This document shows positions 51,677 to 60,170 of a stretch of 64,000 nt of DNA, piece by piece (position 1 is the stretch's first letter; each line of letters begins with the position of its first letter). The notes beneath the pieces were generated by a model. The model was given only the letters and a program-made list of their open reading frames with translations, had not been told where the DNA came from and did no database searches. Source of the DNA: Spirochaetota bacterium (lineage in GTDB: Bacteria > Spirochaetota > Spirochaetia > Treponematales > Rectinemataceae); assembly GCA_029265615.1 (NCBI GenBank), contig JAJUIB010000004.1, positions 1-64,000 of the forward strand, in the 5' to 3' direction. Position numbers and translations under genes: made by a program.

Positions 51677-52954
51677 TCAGTTTTCAAGGATGATGATTTC
51701 AACCCGTCGGTTGCGCGCGCGCCCTTCCTCAGTCGCATTGTCCGCCACGGGGCGTTCCGCGCCGTAACCGGCGACCTGTATCCGATCCGGCGAGCGGGCT
51801 CCCGAACGGATTAGGCGTTCGGCGACGGCACGCGCGCGCTCGATCGAGAGCGTGCGCCTGCCCTCCGCGCTGCCCGCGAGCGCGGTGTGGCCGGCGACGA
51901 GGATGTCGCGGTCGGGGTAACGCGCGATGAGTTCGGCGATGCGTTCGATTTTTGCAAGCTCTTCAGGAAGGAGAACCGCCGAATCGGGCTGGAATTGGAC
52001 ATTCTCGATACTGATGGCGACCCCTTCGGGCACGGCCCTCACACGGACATTGTCGAGGCCGGCGACGGCCTTGCCGAGTTCCGTGGCGAGCGCCGCGCGA
52101 TCCATGAGTTCCGCCTCGACGAGGCGCGCGGAAGCGCTTCCCCGGTACTCGATGCTCCGGCCGTCGGACCAGTCAAAGACGAGTTTGAAGCGCTCCTCGT
52201 AGGCTGCCGGCTGACCGAGTGCTGGATCCCAGTAGATTTTCTGGTCGGAGAAGCCGGCGATTTCCACGGGGTAGATACTCGTGTAGGCGCGGGGAGGTGC
52301 AGGCTGGCAAAAGACCGTGTAGGCGCAGGAGACAAGGAGGAGTTCCTTCCCCTCCCGTAGCACGGGGCCTTCGTAGCGGTAGCGCGCTTCGAAGGGGATG
52401 GCATAGGGATCGGGAATGCCGAAGCCGCGTCTGAGGTCATGGCGCTCCTCCCCCGCTGCGGTCCAGGTTTCGCCGACTGCGACGGCGCGTTCCGGAAACA
52501 CGGGAACGTTTCGGACGACCGGCATGTAGTATTCGGGTCCGATCGTGTAGCGGCCGAGTGCGTCGCGCCGGAACGCTGCCTCGTAGCGTTCGGAGATGAT
52601 GTAGGCCGATTGTCCTGCGAGCCGCTCCGAGGTGACGAATTCGCCCCGGAGGTCGCCCCAGCTTCCGTCGGAAGCCGCATCGGACACGGCGAAGGCTATC
52701 CTGTTGCAGATCTCCGCGCGGTGTGAGAGGCGGCGGTTGACATAGACCTCCTCGTTCACCTCGGAGAGAATGCGGAAGCGGTCGCCCTTTCCGTAAGAAA
52801 AGCGGAAGCGGATGGGCGCAGAGCCGGCTACGCCGGGGGCCTCGGCGCAGAGCGGTCCGGGCCCACAGAGGGCGATGCCGACAAAGAGCGCAAGCGCGGC
52901 GAGCGACACGGGGACGCGGGGGGAGTGCGGGCGACGGGCGGCGTCGGAATTCAT
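51677..52954 (-). CDS. OmpA-family outer membrane/peptidoglycan-associated protein
   Basis: 425 residues. Signal peptide at residues ~15-38 (VSLAALALFVGIALCGPGPLCA). A long N-terminal region with no family I recognise (about 45-290) precedes a C-terminal OmpA/MotB peptidoglycan-binding domain (about 305-425: IENVQFQPDSAVLLPEELAKIERIAELI; GHTALAGSAEGRRTLSIERARAV; GYGAERPVADNATEEGRARNRRVEI). It should tether the outer envelope to peptidoglycan. GAGAGGT precedes the ATG. Divergent from the CBS-HATPase gene. Confidence 0.85.
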   Translation of the reverse strand: MNSDAARRPHSPRVPVSLAALALFVGIALCGPGPLCAEAPGVAGSAPIRFRFSYGKGDRFRILSEVNEEVYVNRRLSHRAEICNRIAFAVSDAASDGSWGDLRGEFVTSERLAGQSAYIISERYEAAFRRDALGRYTIGPEYYMPVVRNVPVFPERAVAVGETWTAAGEERHDLRRGFGIPDPYAIPFEARYRYEGPVLREGKELLLVSCAYTVFCQPAPPRAYTSIYPVEIAGFSDQKIYWDPALGQPAAYEERFKLVFDWSDGRSIEYRGSASARLVEAELMDRAALATELGKAVAGLDNVRVRAVPEGVAISIENVQFQPDSAVLLPEELAKIERIAELIARYPDRDILVAGHTALAGSAEGRRTLSIERARAVAERLIRSGARSPDRIQVAGYGAERPVADNATEEGRARNRRVEIIILEN

Positions 52955-52996
52955 GGCTACCTCTCTCGCTATGTATTATCGGCATGTGGATCGCGC

Positions 52997-53025
52997 TTGC
53001 CCGGGCCTGGCTTTCGCGGCATACT
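52997..53025 (+). promoter_or_regulatory. Promoter for leaderless CBS-HATPase mRNA
   Basis: TTGCCC (52997-53002), 17 nt, CATACT (53020-53025), then 6 nt to the ATG at 53032. No Shine-Dalgarno. Confidence 0.5.
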
Positions 53026-53031
53026 GGCCGT

Positions 53032-53955
53032 ATGCCCTCTGTGCCGATCAGTCCCGACGCGGGTCCGCAGGTCGTTCTTGAACTTCTCTACAGGCTCAAG
53101 GTCCGCGACGTGATGAGTGCGCCGGTCATCACCGCCTCGCCGCGCGAAAGCATGCGCGCGATCCAGTTCAGGATGCGCGACAACGGGATAACGGGCGTCC
53201 CCATCGTCGAGGAGGATCGACTTGTCGGCCTCGTCGCGATCAGCGATGTCATCGACGCACTCGACAAGGGCAGGATCAATGAACCGGCCGAGGCGCTCAT
53301 GGCGAAGACGCTCATCGTTCTCGAGGACGACATGCCGCTCGCCTTCGCAACGACCTACTTCAACCGGTACAGCTACGGCCGGTTCCCGGTGCTCGACCGC
53401 TCGGGGAGGCTTGTCGGCGTGATCGCCGCTTCCGACATCATCCGCGCGCTCCTCGTTGCGATGAACGAGGAAGTGCAACGCCTCGAGGAGCGCCTGTCCG
53501 AGCGGCTTGCCGCGGAGGCGGCCGCGCGTCCGCCCGACGGGATGACGCGGCTTTCCTTCCCCGTCGTCCGCTTCGACTTCGAAAATGCAGGTTCGGCGAG
53601 CGCTGCGATCAAGAAGGAACTCAAGGCCCGTGGCATCGATCCGGCGATCGTGCGGCGCGCGGCCGTCGCAAGTTACGAGCTTGAACTCAACGAGGTTATC
53701 CACTCCCTCGGCGGTACTATCTCCTGCGCGATCGGTGAAGGGCGAATCGAAATCCTTGCCGAAGACCGCGGCCCAGGCATTCCCGACCTCGAGGCCGCGA
53801 TGCGCGAGGGCTTTTCTACGGCGAACGAGTGGATCCGTTCCCTGGGTTTCGGTGCAGGCATGGGATTGCCGAACGCGCGCCGCGTCTCCGACGATTTTTC
53901 GCTCGACTCGGGCCCCGACCGGGGCACGACCGTCAGGGTCATCATCAACTACTGA
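53032..53955 (+). CDS. CBS-pair protein with anti-sigma-like HATPase domain
   Basis: 307 residues. Two CBS motifs (about 20-145: VRDVMSAPVITASPRES; GITGVPIVEEDRLVGLVAISDVIDAL; RFPVLDRSGRLVGVIAASDIIRAL), a short coiled coil, then an RsbW-like HATPase (about 180-305) with N box SYELELNEVIHS, G1 AEDRGPGIPD and GAGMGLPN. CBS pairs usually sense adenosine nucleotides, so it may couple energy or redox state to a phosphotransfer or partner switch. Proteins of this build are common next to hydrogenase genes in anaerobes. It is followed 17 bp later by the DRTGG gene. Confidence 0.85.
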   Translation: MPSVPISPDAGPQVVLELLYRLKVRDVMSAPVITASPRESMRAIQFRMRDNGITGVPIVEEDRLVGLVAISDVIDALDKGRINEPAEALMAKTLIVLEDDMPLAFATTYFNRYSYGRFPVLDRSGRLVGVIAASDIIRALLVAMNEEVQRLEERLSERLAAEAAARPPDGMTRLSFPVVRFDFENAGSASAAIKKELKARGIDPAIVRRAAVASYELELNEVIHSLGGTISCAIGEGRIEILAEDRGPGIPDLEAAMREGFSTANEWIRSLGFGAGMGLPNARRVSDDFSLDSGPDRGTTVRVIINY

Positions 53956-53972
53956 TTTTGAAGGAGCGCACG

Positions 53973-54317
53973 ATGCTGGTAAGCGATCTTGAGCGGCGGT
54001 TCGGCTACCGCGCGGTTCAGGGCGAGTTCGCCGACCGGGAGCTTTCGGGGGGCTATACCTCCGATCTTCTTTCCGATGTGATGGCGAACGCCAAGGCCGA
54101 TTCGGTCCTCGTGACGATCCAGGCACACAAGAACACCGTCGCGGTCGCAAGCCTCGTGGGCATAGCCGCGGTCGTTGTCTGCAACGAACGGCCGATTCCC
54201 GACGACATGATTGAAGCCGCGCGCGCCGAGGGGCTTGCCCTGTTCGTCACCGCCGAGAGCCAGTTCGAGGTTTCGGGGCGGCTCTGGCCCGAGCTCGGTA
54301 CCGGTTCGGGGCGCTGA
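53973..54317 (+). CDS. DRTGG-domain protein
   Basis: 114 residues. The sequence fits a stand-alone DRTGG domain, with a conserved GGYTSDLLSDVMANAKADSVLV segment and VVVCNERPIPDDMIEAARAEGL. DRTGG domains also occur in phosphotransacetylase N-termini; their ligand is uncertain. AAGGAG stands 7 nt before the ATG. It lies between the CBS-HATPase and PHP genes, an order also seen beside clostridial hydABC genes. Confidence 0.82.
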   Translation: MLVSDLERRFGYRAVQGEFADRELSGGYTSDLLSDVMANAKADSVLVTIQAHKNTVAVASLVGIAAVVVCNERPIPDDMIEAARAEGLALFVTAESQFEVSGRLWPELGTGSGR

Positions 54318-54353
54318 GTTTACGGCGCCGTTTCGCCCGAGGATCTGGCGATC

Positions 54354-55157
54354 GTGACGCGCACACGCGCGTGGCATCTGGCCGATTTTCACAACCACTC
54401 CTGCCTTTCGCCCTGTGCCTCGCTTGAGCTTTCGCCCTCGCTCCTTGCGCGTCAGGCGCGAGGCAAGGGACTCAAGCTCCTTGCGCTGACGGACCACAAT
54501 GCAGCGCTGAACTGCCCCGCCTTTGCCCGCGCCTGCGCCCGTGAGGGCGTCGCGCCCCTTGCGGGCATCGAGGCCAGTTCGCGCGAGGAAGTGCATGTGC
54601 TTTGCCTCTTCGGCTCGCCCGAGCAAGCGCTCGCCTTCGGCGAGCGCTTGCTCGGGCTCCTACCCGAATTGCCCTACGATCCGGAAAAACTCGGCGACGA
54701 GGCGGTGGTCGACGAGGCCGAGAACGTTCTTGAACTCTGCGATCGCTACTTGGGTGCCGCCCTCGACATCGATTTTGACGCGCTCTGCGCCGAGGCCTGC
54801 GGAGCGGGGGCGCTCGTGGTGCCCGCCCACGTCGACAGGCCCATGTTTTCGGTGTCAAGCCAGCTCGGCTTTCTGCCGCCGGGACCCTACGCCGCGGTCG
54901 AGGCGATGCGCGAACCTCTTCCTGCGCTGTGCGGGGGGTGCGCCGTCATTTCGGGCTCCGATGCGCATGTTCCCGAGCATGTCGGCCGCCGCGCCTTCGA
55001 AATCGACATCGACGGAGAAATTCTCGAGGCGGCGATAGTCGGCGCCGGCGCAGGCGGAGGTGCCGCCTTGCGCGCAGGCGAGGAGCTCCTTGCTGCGGTC
55101 CGCGAGGCCTTTGACCGCAAAGCCGTGCTTCCGTCCTGGGCGCGGGGGGGGGCATGA
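54354..55157 (+). CDS. PHP-domain metal-dependent phosphoesterase
   Basis: 267 residues. PHP motifs: ADFHNHSCLSPCA (HxH), LLALTDHN, GIEASSREEVHVL, a late PAHVDRP and SGSDAHVPEHVG. It should be a metal-dependent phosphoesterase with an unknown, probably nucleotide-like, substrate. GTG start with GAGGA about 11 nt before it. Its end overlaps the giant kinase gene (ATGA at 55154-55157), showing coupling of this cluster to the two-component genes. Confidence 0.85.
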   Translation: MTRTRAWHLADFHNHSCLSPCASLELSPSLLARQARGKGLKLLALTDHNAALNCPAFARACAREGVAPLAGIEASSREEVHVLCLFGSPEQALAFGERLLGLLPELPYDPEKLGDEAVVDEAENVLELCDRYLGAALDIDFDALCAEACGAGALVVPAHVDRPMFSVSSQLGFLPPGPYAAVEAMREPLPALCGGCAVISGSDAHVPEHVGRRAFEIDIDGEILEAAIVGAGAGGGAALRAGEELLAAVREAFDRKAVLPSWARGGA

Positions 55158-58100
55158 ACAGCCACGGCGCCATGGGGGGGCAAGGGAGCGCGCGGCTCCT
55201 TTCTGTCTGTGTTATTACGGCCTTCGTAGTGGCCTGTGCGCTTGGACTCGTTCGGGCGGGGAACCTGGCGGCGGATATAGACGCCCGGCCGATCGCAGCC
55301 GTCGAGCTACGAGAAGGCGCATCCTGGGTTTCGGTGTACAAGGCCGCCCTGGTCTATGCCGAAGGTGAGGGCGGGGACGCACCCGACGCCCTCGGCTTTG
55401 TGCCCGATCCGCGGTATTTTAAGCCGCTGTCCTCGCTCGATCAGCTTTCCCCTCGGTCCGGCGACAAGGCGGTGTGGCTCGCATTCAGCGTTCGGAGTGC
55501 GGCATCGGCGCGAAGCTGGCTGCTTTCGGTCGGCCCCCCCTCCGTGCCGCGCCTCGCGTTGTGGTCAATCGCGCCCAATGGCCGCGTGGACGAGACGCTC
55601 GCGGGGAGCCATGATCTGCGCGCCGCGCGGGCGCACGGTTTTTCCGATTATGTCTTCCGTCTGACGCTCGCACCGGGCGAGCTCCGCACCCTGTACCTCC
55701 GCGTCGCCGCGCGCCCCGGCGAAGGCGTCCGCGCGGCGCTCTGGGACGCGCTTGCGTTCGCGCGCTACGATGCGCTCGGTGCGGCCTTCGCGGGCATTTT
55801 TGCAGGGGTCATGCTGGCGCTTTTTGCCTACGCGGCCTTTGTATCGCTTCCCCTGCGCGACCGGGCCTATTATTTCCACTTTCTGTTTCTTGTGGGACTC
55901 TTCGGGGAGGCGCTTGTAACAAGCGGGGCTGGGCGCGCCATTTTGTGGCGCGATGCCTTCGACAGCGCCGCGTCATCCCTTTTCGCAAGTCTCATGGCCG
56001 CAGGCGGGATGCTTTTTACCCGCGAGTATCTCGGTGAGCGCCTGAAGCCCCGGCTACTGTCTATTGCATTGGTCGCCTACCCCCTCGTTCTGCCTTTCGC
56101 GCTCGGCGCCATCCTGCTTGCTGGGCCGCGTTTTGGGCCGATCGGGGCTCGCTATCTCCTCCTGGGCATGCTCGGTCTCTGTCTTGCGGCCGCGCTCGCC
56201 TCTGGTCTTCGTAGCGAACGGCGCGCGAGGGTGCTCGCCGCAGCCTGGGCTTCGGCATTTACGGGCGCGGTGCTCTCGTTTCTTCCGCGGAGCCTTGCCT
56301 CGGGACCCTACCTTGAGTTCGCCCTGGCGCAGGCGGCGCTCGCCGGCCTCCTCGCCGCGGCGCTCATCTTTATTTTCGGTATCGCTGGCGACCTCGCCCA
56401 GGCCAAGCGCGAACGCGAAGCCGCGCAACTACGCTCGATCGCGCTTCTTGAGCGGGCAAATCGGGTCAAAGAGGATTTTCTTTTTCGGATTGGACTCGAT
56501 GTGGGAGGGCCGCTTTTCGGCATCCTGGGGCTCGTAGAACGCCTTGAACGGCGGAAAGCTCGGCGCGGCGGCGCGGAGGGGGACGAGGAGGATCGCCTTC
56601 TTGCTCTCGCACGCGCGGAGACCGAGCGTCTCCTCAATCTCGTACGGAATATCGAGGCCTACGCGCGTATCCGAAACCGCGATCTTGTGCTGAGCGCCGA
56701 GCCCATTCCCTTACGCGAGGCGATCGAGGAGATCGTCAATGCGGCATCCTACCTCGCGGCCGAGAAGGACCTCGTAACGAGCGTGGAGGTCGAGGACGCA
56801 GAGCTCCTTTCCGATGTGCGCGCCTTCCACCAGATACTCTACACTGTGCTTGTGACCGCTCTCCGCGCAAGCGATTCAGGACGCGTTGCCGTGAGCGCGG
56901 GTCTGCGCGGCGACCAGGTCCAGATCGTCGTGCTTGACGCGGCTCCGCCCCTTCCTGCCGAGGTGGTCGCACGTGTGTTTCATGGCCAGCCCGACGAAGC
57001 CGAAGAGCTCGGCCCCGGCCTCGAGCTGCTTGTCGCGCGCCGCCTTGCGGAACTCCTTGGCGGGAGTTTGAGCTACCGCTATGACAACGGATCCGGCCGC
57101 TACACCTGTGCACTTGCGCGCCGCGCACCATTCGCGGATGCGGCGGCGCCGCGTGAACGTCGGCGCCGCCGCGATGAAGGTCGCGGGCGGTATGCGGCGG
57201 TGCCGGCGCACGTGGCGGACGATGCTCGCCCCGGGGACAGGGCGCTTCGCGGCGCCGTCCTTGCCGCGAGCTCCGATCCGGTGTTTCTCGAGGCGATGCG
57301 CGGCTATCTCGAGGAGCGGGGCTATGCCGTGACTGCCGTTTCCTCGGTCCGCCGCGCCGCCGACCTCATCGAGGCGGGAAGCGATGTCGACATCGTCATT
57401 CTCGACGGTGCGGGAGGCGGCATGCCCGATCTCGAGGCCTTTGCGCGGATACGCCGCGTGCGGCCGCTTGGCGAATTGCCTGTTCTCGCGATGACCGACC
57501 GCGACCACCCTGAAGACGCCGCCTTCGCGCTCCGCGCTGGGGCCGACGACTATCTACCGCGCCTTTCGCCGCCTGAAATCCTCTACGCGCGGATCGATGC
57601 GCGGGTCGCTCTGAAGCGCGCCGTTGCCGAGATCCTCGAAACGCGCCGCCGCGTCGCTGAGCTCGACAAGCTCAAGACGCTCGGCGTCCTTTCCGCGGGG
57701 CTCGCGCACGAGATCAACACGCCGAACAACGCCGTGCTGCGCAATGTGCCGATTCTTGCAGAGGTGTGGCGCGAAATTCAGCCTATGATCGGGCGCTACC
57801 GCGAGGAGTATGGCGATTTTAACATCAGGGGCTGGAGCGCCGACGAAGTTCAGGCCGAAGTGCCTGAACTTCTTGCTGATACCTACGACGCCGGCAGGCA
57901 GATCAAGAAAATCGTCGAGGATCTCAAGGAGTATGCGCGTGCGCCAGAAAACGCCGAGTTCGAGGAGGTCGACCTCGCGGAGGTCGCCGCCTATGCGGCG
58001 CGACTTCTCGGCCCCGCGGTCGAAAAGGCGACGAAGCGTTTTTCCATCGAGGCGGAAAAGCCTCTTCTGCCCGTCCGAGCCGATTTTCGCAAGCTCACGC

Positions 58101-58477
58101 AGGTTGTGGTCAATCTCCTCGAGAACGCCTTGGCAGCCCTGCCCGGGCCGGAGGCGGCGGTGCGCCTGCGCGTCTACGTCGAGGATCAGTCGCCATCCTC
58201 CGACATGACTCCGCGCTCTGCATCCCGGCCTCGGGTCATCCTCGAGTGCTGCGACGAGGGTGTGGGCATACCGTCCGAGCTCCTTGGCCGGATTTTCGAG
58301 CCTTTTTTTACGACCAAGCGCGAGCGCGGCGGTTCGGGCCTCGGCCTTCCTGTCTCGCTGGGCATCGTGCGCGAGTGCGGCGGTGACCTTGAAATTGGTC
58401 CTGCTCCGGGCGGCGGCACGCTGGCCCGCCTTTCCCTCCCCGCGGCGGTAGAGGCGCCGCAAAAGGAAATGCGATGA
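55154..58477 (+). CDS. 7TM-type hybrid histidine kinase with an inactive first kinase and receiver
   Basis: 1107 residues. Signal anchor (about 15-35); periplasmic 7TMR-DISM-like domain (to about 205); seven membrane helices (about 210-420). A first HisKA/HATPase unit (about 437-665) is degenerate: FLFRIGLDVGGPL has Leu where the phospho-His should be, and its G1 box reads VLDAAPPL. A receiver-like domain follows (698-815) without the acidic pair (LAASSD) or the conserved Lys (LPRLSP). A second kinase core looks active: AGLAHEINTPNNAV (His near 852), VVNLLENALAAL, DEGVGIP, FEPFFTT, GSGLGLP. The neighbouring NtrC-type regulator, overlapping by 4 nt, is the likely target. Confidence 0.88.
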   Translation: MNSHGAMGGQGSARLLSVCVITAFVVACALGLVRAGNLAADIDARPIAAVELREGASWVSVYKAALVYAEGEGGDAPDALGFVPDPRYFKPLSSLDQLSPRSGDKAVWLAFSVRSAASARSWLLSVGPPSVPRLALWSIAPNGRVDETLAGSHDLRAARAHGFSDYVFRLTLAPGELRTLYLRVAARPGEGVRAALWDALAFARYDALGAAFAGIFAGVMLALFAYAAFVSLPLRDRAYYFHFLFLVGLFGEALVTSGAGRAILWRDAFDSAASSLFASLMAAGGMLFTREYLGERLKPRLLSIALVAYPLVLPFALGAILLAGPRFGPIGARYLLLGMLGLCLAAALASGLRSERRARVLAAAWASAFTGAVLSFLPRSLASGPYLEFALAQAALAGLLAAALIFIFGIAGDLAQAKREREAAQLRSIALLERANRVKEDFLFRIGLDVGGPLFGILGLVERLERRKARRGGAEGDEEDRLLALARAETERLLNLVRNIEAYARIRNRDLVLSAEPIPLREAIEEIVNAASYLAAEKDLVTSVEVEDAELLSDVRAFHQILYTVLVTALRASDSGRVAVSAGLRGDQVQIVVLDAAPPLPAEVVARVFHGQPDEAEELGPGLELLVARRLAELLGGSLSYRYDNGSGRYTCALARRAPFADAAAPRERRRRRDEGRGRYAAVPAHVADDARPGDRALRGAVLAASSDPVFLEAMRGYLEERGYAVTAVSSVRRAADLIEAGSDVDIVILDGAGGGMPDLEAFARIRRVRPLGELPVLAMTDRDHPEDAAFALRAGADDYLPRLSPPEILYARIDARVALKRAVAEILETRRRVAELDKLKTLGVLSAGLAHEINTPNNAVLRNVPILAEVWREIQPMIGRYREEYGDFNIRGWSADEVQAEVPELLADTYDAGRQIKKIVEDLKEYARAPENAEFEEVDLAEVAAYAARLLGPAVEKATKRFSIEAEKPLLPVRADFRKLTQVVVNLLENALAALPGPEAAVRLRVYVEDQSPSSDMTPRSASRPRVILECCDEGVGIPSELLGRIFEPFFTTKRERGGSGLGLPVSLGIVRECGGDLEIGPAPGGGTLARLSLPAAVEAPQKEMR

Positions 58478-59904
58478 GCGAAGAACGCAAAGCCACCATT
58501 CTGGTCGTCGATGACGACGCCGACGTGCTTAAACGGATCGATCGGCTACTCCGCTACGAGGGATTTTCCGACTTGATCCTCTGCAAGGATCCGCGGGAGG
58601 TCGAGCCGATCGTCGACACGCGCGACATCGCCGCGATGATTCTCGACCTTCTCATGCCTGGCATTTCTGGCCTCGAGCTACTAACATCGATCCGCGAGCG
58701 TCACCCCGAAATTCCGGTCATTGTTGCGACGGCGGTCAACGATCTCGACAGCGCGATCGCCTGCATGCGCGAAGGTGCCTTCGATTATGTGCCCAAGAGC
58801 GCCGAGACGGGCCGCCTCCTTGCGAGCATTCGGCATGCGCTTTCTATCCGCGAACTGCAGCGCGAGTACGGCGTACTCAAGGATAGCTTTCTTGCGGCGC
58901 GCAGGCCCGAATCGCCCGCCTTTGCGAAGATTATCACCCGCAACGAGCGCATGCTGTCGCTTCTTCGCTACGTCGAGACGGTGGCGCGTTCGCCCAAGCC
59001 GATACTCATCACCGGCGAATCGGGTACGGGCAAGGAGCTTATCGCGGAGGCGGTGCACCTTGTCTCCGGACGCCCAGGGCCCTATGTGACGCTCAACATA
59101 GCGGGGCTCGACGACACGATGTTTTCGGACAGCCTTTTCGGCCACCGGCGCGGCGCCTTCACCGGGGCGGAGACGGAGCGAGGCGGCCTTATCGAGCGGG
59201 CGGAGGGCGGTACGCTCTTCCTTGATGAAATCGGCGAGCTTTCGACCTCGTCGCAGATCAAGCTCCTCAGGCTGATCGAGGAAAAGCGCTACTACCCGCT
59301 CGGCGCCGATTTGCCGCGCAGTTCGAATGCCTCCGTCGTCACCGCAACGAATCGCGATCTGCGCGAAGCTTGCCGCGCGGGAAGCTTCCGTCTCGACCTC
59401 TTCTATCGGCTCCAAACCCACCTTGTCGAGCTACCGCCGCTCCGCGAACGCAAGGACGATCTTCCGCTGCTTCTTGAGCATTTTGTCGCAAAAGCAGCCG
59501 AGCGCTTCGAGCGGAAGACGCCCACCGTCCCCGAGGAGCTCGTGCTCCTTCTTGAAAACTACGACTTTCCGGGAAACGTGCGCGAGCTCGAGTCGATGGT
59601 GTATGACGCGGTGGGGCGTTGCAGTGGCGCCGCGCTTTCGCTCGAACCGTTCCGCGCGAAAATCCGCGGGGCGCGGCCTGGGCCGCAGGCCGCGCGGCGC
59701 CCCGATACGGGAGCGCATAACCGCTTTGCCTCCTTTGAGCGTCTTCCCACGATTCGCGAGGCGACCGAGGAGCTCATCGCCGAGGCGCTCCATCGCGCGA
59801 AGGGGAACCAGGGCATAGCCGCCGGTCTCCTCGGCCTGTCGCGAAGCGCCCTCAATCGGCGGATCGCCCAGCTACGCGAGCGGGATTTGGATGGCGACGA
59901 GTGA
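58474..59904 (+). CDS. NtrC-family sigma54-dependent response regulator
   Basis: 476 residues. Receiver (8-122: LVVDDDAD, phosphoacceptor LDLLMPG, YVPKS), AAA+ domain (about 148-380) with Walker A GESGTGKE, the sigma54-contact loop RGAFTGAE, Walker B LFLDEIGEL and the arginine finger region, then a C-terminal Fis-like HTH (HRAKGNQGIAAGLLGLSRSALNRRI). It activates sigma54 promoters when phosphorylated, presumably by the kinase encoded upstream. The tail HTH should bind a palindrome; one lies 24 bp after its stop, upstream of a sigma54-like site. Confidence 0.94.
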   Translation: MSEERKATILVVDDDADVLKRIDRLLRYEGFSDLILCKDPREVEPIVDTRDIAAMILDLLMPGISGLELLTSIRERHPEIPVIVATAVNDLDSAIACMREGAFDYVPKSAETGRLLASIRHALSIRELQREYGVLKDSFLAARRPESPAFAKIITRNERMLSLLRYVETVARSPKPILITGESGTGKELIAEAVHLVSGRPGPYVTLNIAGLDDTMFSDSLFGHRRGAFTGAETERGGLIERAEGGTLFLDEIGELSTSSQIKLLRLIEEKRYYPLGADLPRSSNASVVTATNRDLREACRAGSFRLDLFYRLQTHLVELPPLRERKDDLPLLLEHFVAKAAERFERKTPTVPEELVLLLENYDFPGNVRELESMVYDAVGRCSGAALSLEPFRAKIRGARPGPQAARRPDTGAHNRFASFERLPTIREATEELIAEALHRAKGNQGIAAGLLGLSRSALNRRIAQLRERDLDGDE

Positions 59905-59927
59905 AGGGAAATCCGCCTCTTGGTGGG

Positions 59928-59943
59928 TGTGCAAAAATGCACA
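59928..59943. promoter_or_regulatory. 16-bp palindrome, possible NtrC-type upstream activator site
   Basis: TGTGCA, AAAA, TGCACA: perfect 6-bp arms. It lies about 210 nt upstream of a sigma54-like promoter and directly after the NtrC-type regulator gene, an arrangement expected of an enhancer site. Confidence 0.45.
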
Positions 59944-60144
59944 GCTGTTGTGTTTTGCCCAGATGAGCAATTCTCGCTCCCGTAGCAGAATACGCTAAAA
60001 TCGCAAATCGTGCTTCTAAAAAAACGCACAACACCTCGATTCAGGCGGCGGGTAAAAGGACCGCAAAGCGCAGGCGCCAAGGGAGCAAGTGTATGTGCTA
60101 TAGCTTTTTACTGGCCAGGGAATGATTGCGTTGCGTCCTGTGAT

Positions 60145-60160
60145 TGGCACAGACCGTGCT
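60145..60160 (+). promoter_or_regulatory. Sigma54-like (-24/-12) promoter
   Basis: TGGCAC AGACC GTGCT keeps the invariant GG and GC with the required 10 nt between them. It matches TGGCAC-N5-TTGCW except that the first T of the -12 TTGC is G. The start site would lie near 60171. No protein gene follows on this strand, only a hairpin-rich stretch and a terminator. Confidence 0.5.
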
Positions 60161-60170
60161 CATATGTTGG

